8,631 nt of DNA from Oscillospiraceae bacterium (GTDB lineage: Bacteria > Bacillota > Clostridia > Oscillospirales > Ruminococcaceae). Both the position numbers and the translations under genes were made by a program. The notes under the pieces were generated by a model. It worked only from the letters and a program-made list of their open reading frames with translations, made no database searches and had not been told where the DNA came from. Positions within the stretch are counted from its first letter, which is position 1, and every line of letters starts with the position of its first letter. Below are positions 1 to 6,078 of the stretch, piece by piece. The stretch is from assembly GCA_019416775.1 (NCBI GenBank), contig DXWR01000227.1, positions 1 through 8,631 on the forward strand, in the 5' to 3' direction.

Positions 1-64
1 GTTTTATCAGTGCAATAATGTCTTTCTATTTCATGACATAGCATCCCCTAAAATGTACAGTGAA

Positions 65-175
65 GGATATACTGTATGGACAAAATCAAAAATGGATATA
101 CAGCATATTCCGTTTTCAAAAAAGACAACCAGTATATCCAAATTGCATTGAAAGATAGATTTGCCCGATATACTG
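65..175. repeat. Four copies of a GGATATACTG-like motif
   Basis: The 10-bp motif GGATATACTG occurs at 65-74 (+, exact), 94-103 (+, GGATATACAG), 130-139 (-, exact) and 166-175 (+, first base changed to C). Starts 94, 130 and 166 are exactly 36 bp apart. A further small dyad, TACAGT (56-61) with ACTGTA (71-76), surrounds the first copy. Such clustering in A/T-rich non-coding DNA is typical of operator arrays for a divergent or neighbouring gene to the left of the window, but no regulator can be assigned. Confidence 0.45.
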
Positions 176-261
176 CCAAGAAACCAAGGTTTATTTTAGC
201 TCCGATTTGCACACGCTACAGAAAAGGAAAAGAGACGGAAAGGAAAAAGCAACCACAATAA
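76..261 (+). CDS. Doubtful 61-residue basic ORF
   Basis: An ATG at 76 is preceded by GAAGGA (62-67) at a usable spacing and opens a 61-codon frame rich in Lys, Arg and Tyr. I recognise no family, signal peptide or membrane segment. The frame runs through the GGATATACTG repeat cluster, so its repeated Tyr-Thr/Ile pattern may simply reflect that DNA motif. It has no partner gene nearby. It could be a small basic peptide or, more likely, a chance ORF in A/T-rich DNA. It is listed only because the ribosome binding site is reasonable. Confidence 0.15.
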   Translation: MDKIKNGYTAYSVFKKDNQYIQIALKDRFARYTAKKPRFILAPICTRYRKGKETERKKQPQ

Positions 262-498
262 AAAGTCCACCCTACCGATTTTCAAAACGAGAGAAAAACA
301 GGTCTCCGGAAGAGCTTTTGGGGTCAAAAACATATCTGCGGTAGGTTTTTTGCCTCAGTTCCAGGTTTTTTTCGGGGATTTGAGCTTTTTCTGCGTTTTC
401 CTTTTTGCTTTCTTTTAAGAGAGGGACCTTTTTGAAAAAGTCCAGAGACAGCAAAAGGCGCCCTGGGTTCACGGGAAATAGATGTTTATGGAATCTGT

Positions 499-543
499 AA
501 AAGCACTTCACTGCCAACCAACAACCAGCGGTGAGGTGCTTTT
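499..543. terminator. 16-bp stem-loop, possible bidirectional terminator
   Basis: Positions 499-514 pair with 528-543 over 16 positions with only two G-U type wobbles, closing a 13-nt A/C-rich loop (515-527). The stem begins with AAAA and ends with TTTT, so a short U-tract would be present on transcripts from either strand. The U-tract is short (four), so termination strength is uncertain. No gene in the window ends just before it. Confidence 0.45.
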
Positions 544-738
544 GCGTATCTTTCATCACTTTTGCACGCCGCAATCAGAGGTGTCTCAACCTTGCTTGGG
601 ACCGTTCTTTCGGACTTTATCAGCGTCATATCCAAAACACAAGAATCCGGACGGCATTTGGGCAGCAGAACATACCCTGTCCAAAATTGCTGGGAGAGAA
701 CTTTGGCCTTTCTCCTTAAAAATATTTAAAGTATAGAC

Positions 739-758
739 CGATCTTTTCAAAAAGATCG
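739..758. other. Perfect 8-bp hairpin CGATCTTT/AAAGATCG
   Basis: CGATCTTT (739-746) and AAAGATCG (751-758) form a perfect stem with a TCAA tetraloop. An outer AGAC/GTCT pairing at 736-739 and 761-764 can extend it across a small bulge. It sits about 12 nt before the next hairpin (771-806). It may be part of the same untranslated transcript end. Confidence 0.35.
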
Positions 759-770
759 CTGTCTGTCCAG

Positions 771-816
771 AAGCCCAAGTGAAGCCAGAAGGCGGGACTT
801 GGGCTTTTGCCTTTTG
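771..816 (+). terminator. Probable rho-independent terminator upstream of the operon
   Basis: AAGCCCAAGT (771-780) pairs perfectly with ACTTGGGCTT (797-806), with a nested GCC-AGAA-GGC hairpin inside. TTTTGCCTTTT follows. This G/C-rich stem with a broken U-tract on the + strand would insulate the kinase operon from transcription entering from the left. No coding gene precedes it in the window, so the terminated transcript is unknown. Confidence 0.55.
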
Positions 817-854
817 TCCATCTTTTTTCAATTCGGTGTTTGCTGTTACCATTC

Positions 855-876
855 TGCACAATTGGTCATTTGTGCA
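855..876. promoter_or_regulatory. Distal TGCACA-N10-TGTGCA dyad
   Basis: TGCACA (855-860) and TGTGCA (871-876) form an inverted repeat with a 10-bp spacer, centred at 865.5. That is 35 bp upstream of the centre of the main operator (900.5). The half-sites match those of the main operators at 894-907 and 3972-3985, so this may be an accessory site for the same regulator. The wider spacer makes direct equivalence uncertain. Confidence 0.5.
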
Positions 877-891
877 TCCAATTCGATATAG

Positions 892-909
892 TTTGCACGA
901 ATGTGCAAA
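892..909. promoter_or_regulatory. Main operator of P1, perfect dyad
   Basis: TTTGCACGAATGTGCAAA is a perfect inverted repeat with 7-bp arms and a 4-bp centre. Its core TGCAC-N4-GTGCA recurs at 3972-3985 before P2 at the same distance from the -35 hexamer (22.5 bp from dyad centre to -35 start). The centre lies at about -57 relative to the predicted transcription start, a position more usual for an activator than for a simple repressor. The SorC-family protein encoded at 7417-8406 is the natural candidate to bind it, but that is inferred from proximity only. Confidence 0.65.
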
Positions 910-922
910 TGGTGAAAAAATG

Positions 923-951
923 TTGAAGCCGGGAGTCGATTGTGTTAGGAT
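923..951 (+). promoter_or_regulatory. Promoter P1 of the kinase-permease unit
   Basis: TTGAAG (923-928) is the -35 hexamer. After a 17-bp spacer comes TAGGAT (946-951), preceded by an extended -10 TG (943-944). Predicted start of transcription is near 958, giving a leader of about 115 nt. TACAAT at 951-956 is a better -10 by itself but would leave a 22-bp spacer. The choice of TAGGAT is supported by exact alignment with P2, where TTGAAC and TATTCT hold the same positions. Confidence 0.6.
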
Positions 952-959
952 ACAATCGA
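936..959. promoter_or_regulatory. 8-bp dyad straddling the P1 -10 element
   Basis: TCGATTGT (936-943) and ACAATCGA (952-959) are perfect inverted repeats whose 8-bp spacer contains most of the -10 hexamer. A protein bound here would block polymerase directly. The sequence is unrelated to the TGCAC-N4-GTGCA sites and has no counterpart at P2. It is therefore a candidate site for a second, repressing regulator acting on P1 only. Confidence 0.45.
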
Positions 960-1072
960 AGACAGAAAGAGAGCATCGACAGCCAATATCATGATATGAC
1001 ACATTCCGGAATCATTCGCTGCAGCTGACCAAAAGCCCCCATTTCTATTCTGCTAAAAAGGAGATCAGACGA

Positions 1073-2572
1073 ATGAACATTTTAGTATTGGATGTAGGCA
1101 CTTCCAGTATGAGAGGGGTCCTGTTTACCCAAGACGGAAACGAACTCACCGAAAAACAGTATCTCTACAGCGTGACCTACATGGAAAACAGCTGGGTAGA
1201 GCAAAGCCCTTCCGATTGGGAAAATGCCCTGTACGACATTATGAAGGAGGTTTCTGCCCAGGCGCAGAAAAACGGCTGGCCCATCGATGCAGTCACTATG
1301 ACCTCCCAGCGCTCTTCCGTGATTCCGGTGGACCGTTCCATGCAGCCTTTGTGCGACGCCATTATGTGGCAGGACAAGCGCACCAACGGTATCTGCGAAG
1401 CCCTGAACAACAAAAACGATAAGGTGTTTTCCCTCTGCGGTTCCAGGGTGAATCCGGTGTTTTCCGCCAGTAAAATGACCTGGGTGCGGGAACAGCGTCC
1501 GGAAATCTATCAGAAAACCTACAAGTTTATGGTCATCCCGGACTATCTCAATTACCTGATGACCGGCCAGATCTGCACCGACTACACCTACGGCAGCCGT
1601 TCCCTGTTGATGAACCTGCGCACCCATCAGTGGGACGATGAACTGCTGGACATCTTCCGGGTGGAGCGGGAAAAACTCTGCGATTTGGTGGAGCCCGGCA
1701 GCATCTGCGGCAGAATCACCAAGGAGTTTTCCGAGCTCACCGGCTGTCCCGAAGGCATCCCGGTGATTACCGCCGGCGGGGATCAGCAGTGCGGCGCCAT
1801 CGGCCAAGGCGTGGTGCGCAAAGGCGCCCTGTCCGTAACAGCCGGCACCGGCGGATTCCTCATCACCACCACTGATGAAGTACCGGAAAATTTGGAGCAG
1901 GACGTGATCTGCAACTTCTCTTCCATTCCGGGACAGTACATTTTGGAGTCCAGCGTACTGACCTGCTGCTCCGCTTTTAACTGGTTCACCAAGGAATTTT
2001 ATCCGGACTGTTCCTATCAGGAGGTGGACCAGGAGATTGCAGAAGCTCCTGTGGGAGCCAATGGGTGTCTCTGTGTGCCCTATTTCCAGGGCCGGTCTAC
2101 TCCGGACTGGAACAACTTAGCCAAGGGTATTTTTGCCAATGTCACTTTGGCCACCACTAAGCGGGATATGCTCCGCAGCCTGTTGGAGGGGATCTGTTAC
2201 GAAATCGGCAATGGCATCGAAACCATGAAAAAATATCTCGATATTTCCGAAATCTATGTCAACGGCGGTTTGACCAACAGCGAGCCCTTTAACGAAATCC
2301 AAGCCAACGTCTACGGCGCCAAAATCCTCCGCCGGGGGAAAGCGGACGCCACGGCCAGAGGAGCGTTGATGGTGGCAGCCACCGCTTTAGGGCTTTACGA
2401 ATCGGTGGAAAAAGCATTTGAGGAAATCGGAAAGAGCAACGACATCAAGGTTTATCTGCCCAAGGAGGAGATTGTACTGCAATATGAGCACCATCGTGCC
2501 CAGATGAACCGTTTGTATAAAAAGATTTGGGGAGGAGAATGGAAAGATGGAAGTTATCAGTTCCGTGCTTGA
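1073..2572 (+). CDS. FGGY-family carbohydrate kinase
   Basis: A cytoplasmic sugar kinase that transfers ATP phosphate to a sugar or sugar-acid hydroxyl. The 499 residues match normal FGGY length and both actin-like domains are present. Visible signatures are the N-terminal phosphate loop DVGTSS (7-12), SQR (78-80), the MWQDKR block (98-103), the catalytic-base motif GGDQ with Asp237, the TAGTGG nucleotide loop (257-261 region), and the C-terminal NGGLTNSEPFNEIQANVYG-like adenosine block (397-415). AAGGAGA (1058-1064) sits 8 nt before the ATG. It is the first gene after P1, and its end overlaps the permease gene by 26 bp, so the two are probably translationally coupled. Substrate is not decided by sequence. 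Context points to ascorbate or a related keto-acid or L-pentulose; an L-xylulokinase-type role is the main alternative. Family assignment is secure; substrate is inference. Confidence 0.93.
   Translation: MNILVLDVGTSSMRGVLFTQDGNELTEKQYLYSVTYMENSWVEQSPSDWENALYDIMKEVSAQAQKNGWPIDAVTMTSQRSSVIPVDRSMQPLCDAIMWQDKRTNGICEALNNKNDKVFSLCGSRVNPVFSASKMTWVREQRPEIYQKTYKFMVIPDYLNYLMTGQICTDYTYGSRSLLMNLRTHQWDDELLDIFRVEREKLCDLVEPGSICGRITKEFSELTGCPEGIPVITAGGDQQCGAIGQGVVRKGALSVTAGTGGFLITTTDEVPENLEQDVICNFSSIPGQYILESSVLTCCSAFNWFTKEFYPDCSYQEVDQEIAEAPVGANGCLCVPYFQGRSTPDWNNLAKGIFANVTLATTKRDMLRSLLEGICYEIGNGIETMKKYLDISEIYVNGGLTNSEPFNEIQANVYGAKILRRGKADATARGALMVAATALGLYESVEKAFEEIGKSNDIKVYLPKEEIVLQYEHHRAQMNRLYKKIWGGEWKDGSYQFRA
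2531..2549 (+). promoter_or_regulatory. Ribosome binding site inside the kinase gene
   Basis: GGAGGAG (2531-2537) lies 9 nt before the permease ATG (2547), all within the last codons of the kinase gene. This decides the start codon. It also implies that ribosomes finishing the kinase re-initiate on the permease, tying the two protein levels together. Confidence 0.7.
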
Positions 2573-3968
2573 TTTTATTACCGGCAACATTCTGTCCAGA
2601 GCCGAGCTGTTTGTGGGAATTATCGTCCTGCTGGGCTACCTCCTGCAACGAAAAAAATGGTTTGAGACCATCGGCGGATTTTTCAAAGCCGTGGTAGGCT
2701 ACCTGATTCTGATGGTGGGCGCCAATGGGTTGGTGGAAACCTTCCGCCCGATTCTAGTGGGGCTCAACGACAAGTTTAACCTCAACGCTGTGGTTATCGA
2801 CCCTTACTTTGGCTTAAATGCCGCTAATTCCGCACTGGAATCCATCGGCAGCAGCGCCGCCTGGGCCATGACCAGCCTGCTCATCGCCTTTTTGTGGAAC
2901 CTGCTGCTTTTGGCTTTGCGGAAATTCACCAAGATCCGCACCCTGCTGCTCACCGGCCACATCATGGTCCAGCAGGCCACTACCGTCACCTGGATCGTTT
3001 TCCTGTTCATCCCTTCCGCCCGCAATATCTGGGGCGCAATTTTGGTGGGTATTCTGGTAGGCACCTATCAGGCGGTGAGTTCCAACCTGACGGTCAACGC
3101 CTGTATGAACCTCACCGGCGGCAAGGACAAATTCGCCATCGGCCACCAGCAGATGTTTGCCATCTGGCTCACTGACAAGATTGCCCATTTCTTCGGCAAG
3201 AAGGAAAAATCGGTGGAAAACATGAAGCTGCCCGGCTTCTTGAAAATCTTCAACGACAGTTTGGTGGCTACCAGCATCTTGATGCTGATCTTCTTCGGCA
3301 CCATCATGGTGCTGCTGGGGGAAGACTTCCTGCGGCAGAACGATCCCAGCTTCGGCGCCGACACCGCTTTCCCCATCTACATCATCATCCAGTCTTTGTA
3401 TTTCACCGTCTACCTTCAGATTTTGAACATGGGCGTCAAGATGTTTGTGGGAGAACTGACCAGCTCTTTCAAGGGCATCTCCGACAAGCTGCTCCCCGGC
3501 GCCATTCCCGCTGTGGACTGCGCAGTGGCCTTCAACTACGCCCCCGGCAATGCGGTCACCCTGGGCTTCTTGGCCGGTATGATCGGCGAAGTGCTGGCCA
3601 TCTTAGGGCTGCTGGTGTTCCATTCTCCCGTGATGATCATTATGGGCTTTACCACCGTATTCTTTGACAATGCCATCATCGCCATCTTCGCCAACAAACG
3701 GGGCGGCGTGAAGGCGGCGGTGATTATCCCCTTCATTGCAGGCGTGATTCAGGTCTTAGGAGGTGCGGTGGCCGCTTGGCTGGTGCAGCTGGTTGCCTAC
3801 GGCGGCTGGCACGGCACCACCGACTTCTCCACAGTTTGGGTTGGCATTTCCGCTCTGCTGAAGTACTTGGGCCTGCCCGGCGCCATCGTGGCCATTGTGG
3901 TTATGCTGATCATTCCTCAGATTCAATACGCCCGGTCGGATAAAAAGACCTACTTTGATCTAAAGTGA
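2547..3968 (+). CDS. ulaA: UlaA-type ascorbate permease (PTS EIIC-like)
   Basis: A polytopic inner-membrane permease of the UlaA/SgaT family (PTS ascorbate EIIC). The 473 residues match E. coli UlaA length, with about eleven hydrophobic segments. Conserved stretches recalled from E. coli UlaA are present: LTGHIM-QQA (135-144), IGHQQ (198-202), GKKE-SVE--KLPG (217-230), G-KMFV-EL (296-304) and PGA--A-DCA (317-326). The chain ends shortly after the last membrane segment, so no EIIB domain is fused. No EIIA or EIIB gene is in the window. Known UlaA imports L-ascorbate while UlaB/UlaC phosphorylate it. Here a kinase gene overlaps the permease gene, so import without PTS phosphorylation followed by kinase action is plausible. 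The family is clear; ascorbate as substrate is likely but a close analogue is possible. Confidence 0.92.
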   Translation: MEVISSVLDFITGNILSRAELFVGIIVLLGYLLQRKKWFETIGGFFKAVVGYLILMVGANGLVETFRPILVGLNDKFNLNAVVIDPYFGLNAANSALESIGSSAAWAMTSLLIAFLWNLLLLALRKFTKIRTLLLTGHIMVQQATTVTWIVFLFIPSARNIWGAILVGILVGTYQAVSSNLTVNACMNLTGGKDKFAIGHQQMFAIWLTDKIAHFFGKKEKSVENMKLPGFLKIFNDSLVATSILMLIFFGTIMVLLGEDFLRQNDPSFGADTAFPIYIIIQSLYFTVYLQILNMGVKMFVGELTSSFKGISDKLLPGAIPAVDCAVAFNYAPGNAVTLGFLAGMIGEVLAILGLLVFHSPVMIIMGFTTVFFDNAIIAIFANKRGGVKAAVIIPFIAGVIQVLGGAVAAWLVQLVAYGGWHGTTDFSTVWVGISALLKYLGLPGAIVAIVVMLIIPQIQYARSDKKTYFDLK

Positions 3969-3971
3969 GTC

Positions 3972-3985
3972 TGCACATTTGTGCA
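3972..3985. promoter_or_regulatory. Operator of P2, TGCAC-N4-GTGCA dyad
   Basis: TGCACATTTGTGCA begins 3 bp after the permease stop codon and shares the TGCAC-N4-GTGCA core with the P1 operator. Its centre (3978.5) is 22.5 bp before the -35 hexamer, identical to P1. As an RNA hairpin it has only a 5-bp stem and is followed by A rather than T, so it does not look like a terminator. Confidence 0.65.
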
Positions 3986-4000
3986 AAAACAGAAAAATCG

Positions 4001-4029
4001 TTGAACATAGAATCCCGGTGTGCTATTCT
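4001..4029 (+). promoter_or_regulatory. Internal promoter P2 before the epimerase gene
   Basis: TTGAAC (4001-4006), a 17-bp spacer and TATTCT (4024-4029), with an extended -10 TG at 4021-4022. Transcription would start near 4036, giving a leader of about 35 nt. Between the operator core and the end of the -35 hexamer (894-928 in P1, 3972-4006 here), 25 of 35 positions are identical, including a GAAAAA run and GTTGAA. P2 would let epimerase, propeller and lactonase be expressed separately from, but in step with, kinase and permease. No terminator separates the permease from P2, so read-through is also likely. Confidence 0.6.
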
Positions 4030-4070
4030 GAACCTGAATCAAAGCGCCGGGGAGTGAAGAGGTGCACAGT

Positions 4071-4937
4071 ATGTATAATATCCACAAAAATCCCATTGGC
4101 ATCTATGAAAAGGCCCTTCCCGATTGCTTTACCTGGCAGGAGAAATTTGAAGCGGCCAAGCGGGCCGGCTTTGACTACATGGAGCTTTCCATCGACGAGT
4201 CCGATGAGCGGCTGGCCCGGCTGGCTTGGACCGACGAAGAGATCGAAGACCTCCGCACTGTCATGCGCTTTAACGGGATTTCTTTTCCCACCATGTGCCT
4301 GAGCGGGCATCGCCGGTATCCTTTCGGCAGCAAAAATCCCGCCACCCGGCAGAAGGCGGCGGAAATCATGGAAAAGGCCATTAACCTGGCGGTAAAGCTG
4401 GGAATCCGCTGCATTCAGCTTGCCACCTACGATGTGTATTACGAGGAGTCGGATGAAGAGACCCAGCAGTATTTCCTGGAAGGAATGAAGGACGCTGTGG
4501 CGATGGCTTCCCGGGCCGGTGTGATCCTGGCCATGGAAATCATGGACACCAAGTTTGTCGGCACCATCGTCCGGGCCATGCACTACCTGCGGGAAATTCC
4601 TTCTCCCTACTTTAAGATTTACCCGGATATGGGCAACCTCTCCAACTTCAGCAATGACGTCACCGGGGAGCTGGAAATCGGCCTTTCCCAAACCGTGGCC
4701 ATTCATGTGAAGGAGACCAAGCCCGGCATTTTCAAAGAAGTTCCCTTTGGGGAAGGGAATGTGAAGTTTGTGGAAATCTTCAAAAAGCTCAAGGAACTCA
4801 ACTATCAGGGAATGTTCCTCATTGAAATGTGGGCGGACAACTCCCAGCCCCAAACAGTGGAACAAGCATCGGAAAAAATTGCCGACGCCTACCGCTTCGT
4901 CACCGATAAAATGAAGCAGGCCGGCATGACTGTGTAG
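4071..4937 (+). CDS. ulaE: L-xylulose-5-phosphate 3-epimerase (L-ribulose-5-P 3-epimerase), UlaE type
   Basis: A cytoplasmic TIM-barrel, metal-dependent epimerase that interconverts L-xylulose-5-phosphate and L-ribulose-5-phosphate. The protein is 288 residues from ATG 4071 (E. coli UlaE: 284). It carries the family start P-GIYEKALP (8-17), SIDESDERL-RL (40-51), MCLS-HRR (75-82) and QLA-YDVYY (116-124). The four metal/catalytic acids and His of UlaE are in place: Glu156 (AMEIMD), Asp186 (YPDMGN), His212 (IHVKETKPG) and Glu252 (IEMW). GTG at 4062 with GGGGAG (4049-4054) is an alternative start. ATG 4071 with GAAGAGG (4056-4062), 8 nt away, better fits the family N-terminus. It is the first gene after P2 and is followed by the propeller gene after 15 bp. 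No UlaF-type 4-epimerase is present to take the product onward. Confidence 0.93.
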   Translation: MYNIHKNPIGIYEKALPDCFTWQEKFEAAKRAGFDYMELSIDESDERLARLAWTDEEIEDLRTVMRFNGISFPTMCLSGHRRYPFGSKNPATRQKAAEIMEKAINLAVKLGIRCIQLATYDVYYEESDEETQQYFLEGMKDAVAMASRAGVILAMEIMDTKFVGTIVRAMHYLREIPSPYFKIYPDMGNLSNFSNDVTGELEIGLSQTVAIHVKETKPGIFKEVPFGEGNVKFVEIFKKLKELNYQGMFLIEMWADNSQPQTVEQASEKIADAYRFVTDKMKQAGMTV

Positions 4938-4952
4938 AAAGGATGGTAACAG

Positions 4953-5990
4953 ATGGAAAAGAAAGTATTGGCCCAGCTGGAAAAGTGCTATTCCATTGCT
5001 CCCCTGGAATATCAGGGCAAGCCCCATATCCTGGTGGCGGCGGAAAAGGTAAACCGCTGCATCCTGTTCGACGCCATGGGCAATGAAAAGGCAACGGTAT
5101 GGAGCGCCCCCGGCGGGGTCATGACCATGGTTCAGGTCCCCGGCACCGACGGTCAGTTTTTGGCCACTCATATGTTTTACTCTCCCAACGACTCCAAGGA
5201 GGCAAAGATTGTCATTGCCACCCCGGACGGAACGGGGAAGTGGGAGATCCGCACCCTGGTGGATCTGCCCTTTGTGCATCGGTTTGACATCTTAACTTCC
5301 GGCGGCAAGCACTATCTCATTGCCTGCACCCTGAAGTCCGGCCATGAATATAAGGAAGACTGGTCCAGCCCAGGGAAGGTGTATGCAGCCCAGCTGCCGG
5401 AGGATTTGTCCGGCTTCGACCAGGGTCACCCCTTGCAGCTCACCGTTCTGAAGGACAATATGCTGCGCAACCACGGCTATTACAAAATCAAAGAAGGGGA
5501 TCAAGAGTCCTCGTTGGTCTGCTGTGAAAATGGGGTGTTCCGGTTCTATCCTCCCCAGGAGGAAGGTGGAGCTTGGCGGGAAGAACAGCTTTTGGATACC
5601 CCTGCCAGCGACGGTACCCTCATCGACCTGGACGGCGACGGGGAAAAGGAACTGCTGGTGTTTTCCCCCTTCCACGGATCGGAACTGCGGATCTACCGGC
5701 ACACCCAAGCCGGTTATGAATTGGCCTATGAATACCCGGAAAAGCTGGAGTTTCTCCACGCCATCTGGAGCGGCAACCTCAACGGCGTCCCCACAGTGGT
5801 GGTGGGGCACCGCAAGGGCGCCAGACGGCTGCTGGCTTTTACCTGGGACGAACAAAAACAGCAGTTTGCTTTCCGCACCTTAGACGATGACTGCGGCCCC
5901 GCCAATGCCTACGGCTATCACTACGACGGCAAGGATATCCTGATTTCCACCAACCGGGAGATCAATGAAATTGCAATGTACACCTTTTAA
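4953..5990 (+). CDS. Cytoplasmic VCBS/FG-GAP-like beta-propeller protein, possible sugar lyase or dehydratase
   Basis: A 345-residue protein with no signal peptide or membrane segment, so cytoplasmic, unlike most VCBS/FG-GAP proteins. It shows repeated beta-rich units and one clear calcium-loop motif, DLDGDGEKE (225-233), consistent with a seven-blade propeller. Histidines recur at similar points of successive units: His73, His109 (PFVHRFDIL), His174 (NHGYYK), His241, His269 (FLHAIWSG), His286 (VVGHRKGARR) and His323. The PxxHR and HAxW...GHR blocks resemble, from memory, the propeller of aldos-2-ulose dehydratase/isomerase (AUDH)-like proteins. Metal-dependent propeller lyases such as oligogalacturonate lyase also use histidine clusters. 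AAAGGATGG (4938-4946) precedes the ATG. The gene sits between epimerase and lactonase, so a catalytic step on the same sugar is plausible. Propeller fold: fairly sure. Enzymatic function: inference. Confidence 0.75.
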   Translation: MEKKVLAQLEKCYSIAPLEYQGKPHILVAAEKVNRCILFDAMGNEKATVWSAPGGVMTMVQVPGTDGQFLATHMFYSPNDSKEAKIVIATPDGTGKWEIRTLVDLPFVHRFDILTSGGKHYLIACTLKSGHEYKEDWSSPGKVYAAQLPEDLSGFDQGHPLQLTVLKDNMLRNHGYYKIKEGDQESSLVCCENGVFRFYPPQEEGGAWREEQLLDTPASDGTLIDLDGDGEKELLVFSPFHGSELRIYRHTQAGYELAYEYPEKLEFLHAIWSGNLNGVPTVVVGHRKGARRLLAFTWDEQKQQFAFRTLDDDCGPANAYGYHYDGKDILISTNREINEIAMYTF

Positions 5991-6078
5991 GAGCAGAGGA
6001 ACCCCCGCAAAATGTTTGCACATCAAATCAGAAACAAGCCCTTTGGGCAGAACCAAATTATTTTAGGAGGCAACAACC

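Larger units (their letters stand above)
262..840. other. Long gene-free stretch with hairpins
   Basis: I see no credible gene on either strand in this stretch; the ORFs present have no family resemblance and no convincing ribosome binding sites. It holds several dyads. CCTACCG (271-277) can pair with CGGTAGG (339-345), which is followed by six T. A GGAC/GTCC hairpin spans 424-443. The strong stem at 499-543, a hairpin around 739-758 and the terminator-like stem at 771-806 lie further right. The 10-mer AAAAAGTCCA occurs at 260-269 and again at 435-444. This looks like decayed intergenic DNA or untranslated RNA, not protein-coding sequence. Confidence 0.5.

Noticed and set aside
272..574. 100-codon open frame on the - strand
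   Set aside because: Lys-rich because of poly-T/poly-A tracts, crosses the 499-543 stem-loop, and no family is recognised.
586..1002. 138-codon open frame on the - strand
   Set aside because: It crosses the terminator-like stem, the operators and P1, has no family resemblance, and its composition looks random.
1082..1807. 241-codon open frame on the - strand
   Set aside because: Antisense to the FGGY kinase with no family resemblance.
4023..5279. 418-codon open frame on the - strand
   Set aside because: It lies antisense to the clear UlaE gene and the start of the propeller gene, is Gly/His/Phe-rich in the way of complement frames of G/C-ending codons, and matches no family.
6015..6022. 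TTTGCACA half-site before the lactonase gene
   Set aside because: It resembles half of the P1/P2 operator, but there is no second arm and no -35/-10 pair at the spacing seen in P1 and P2, so a third promoter is not supported.
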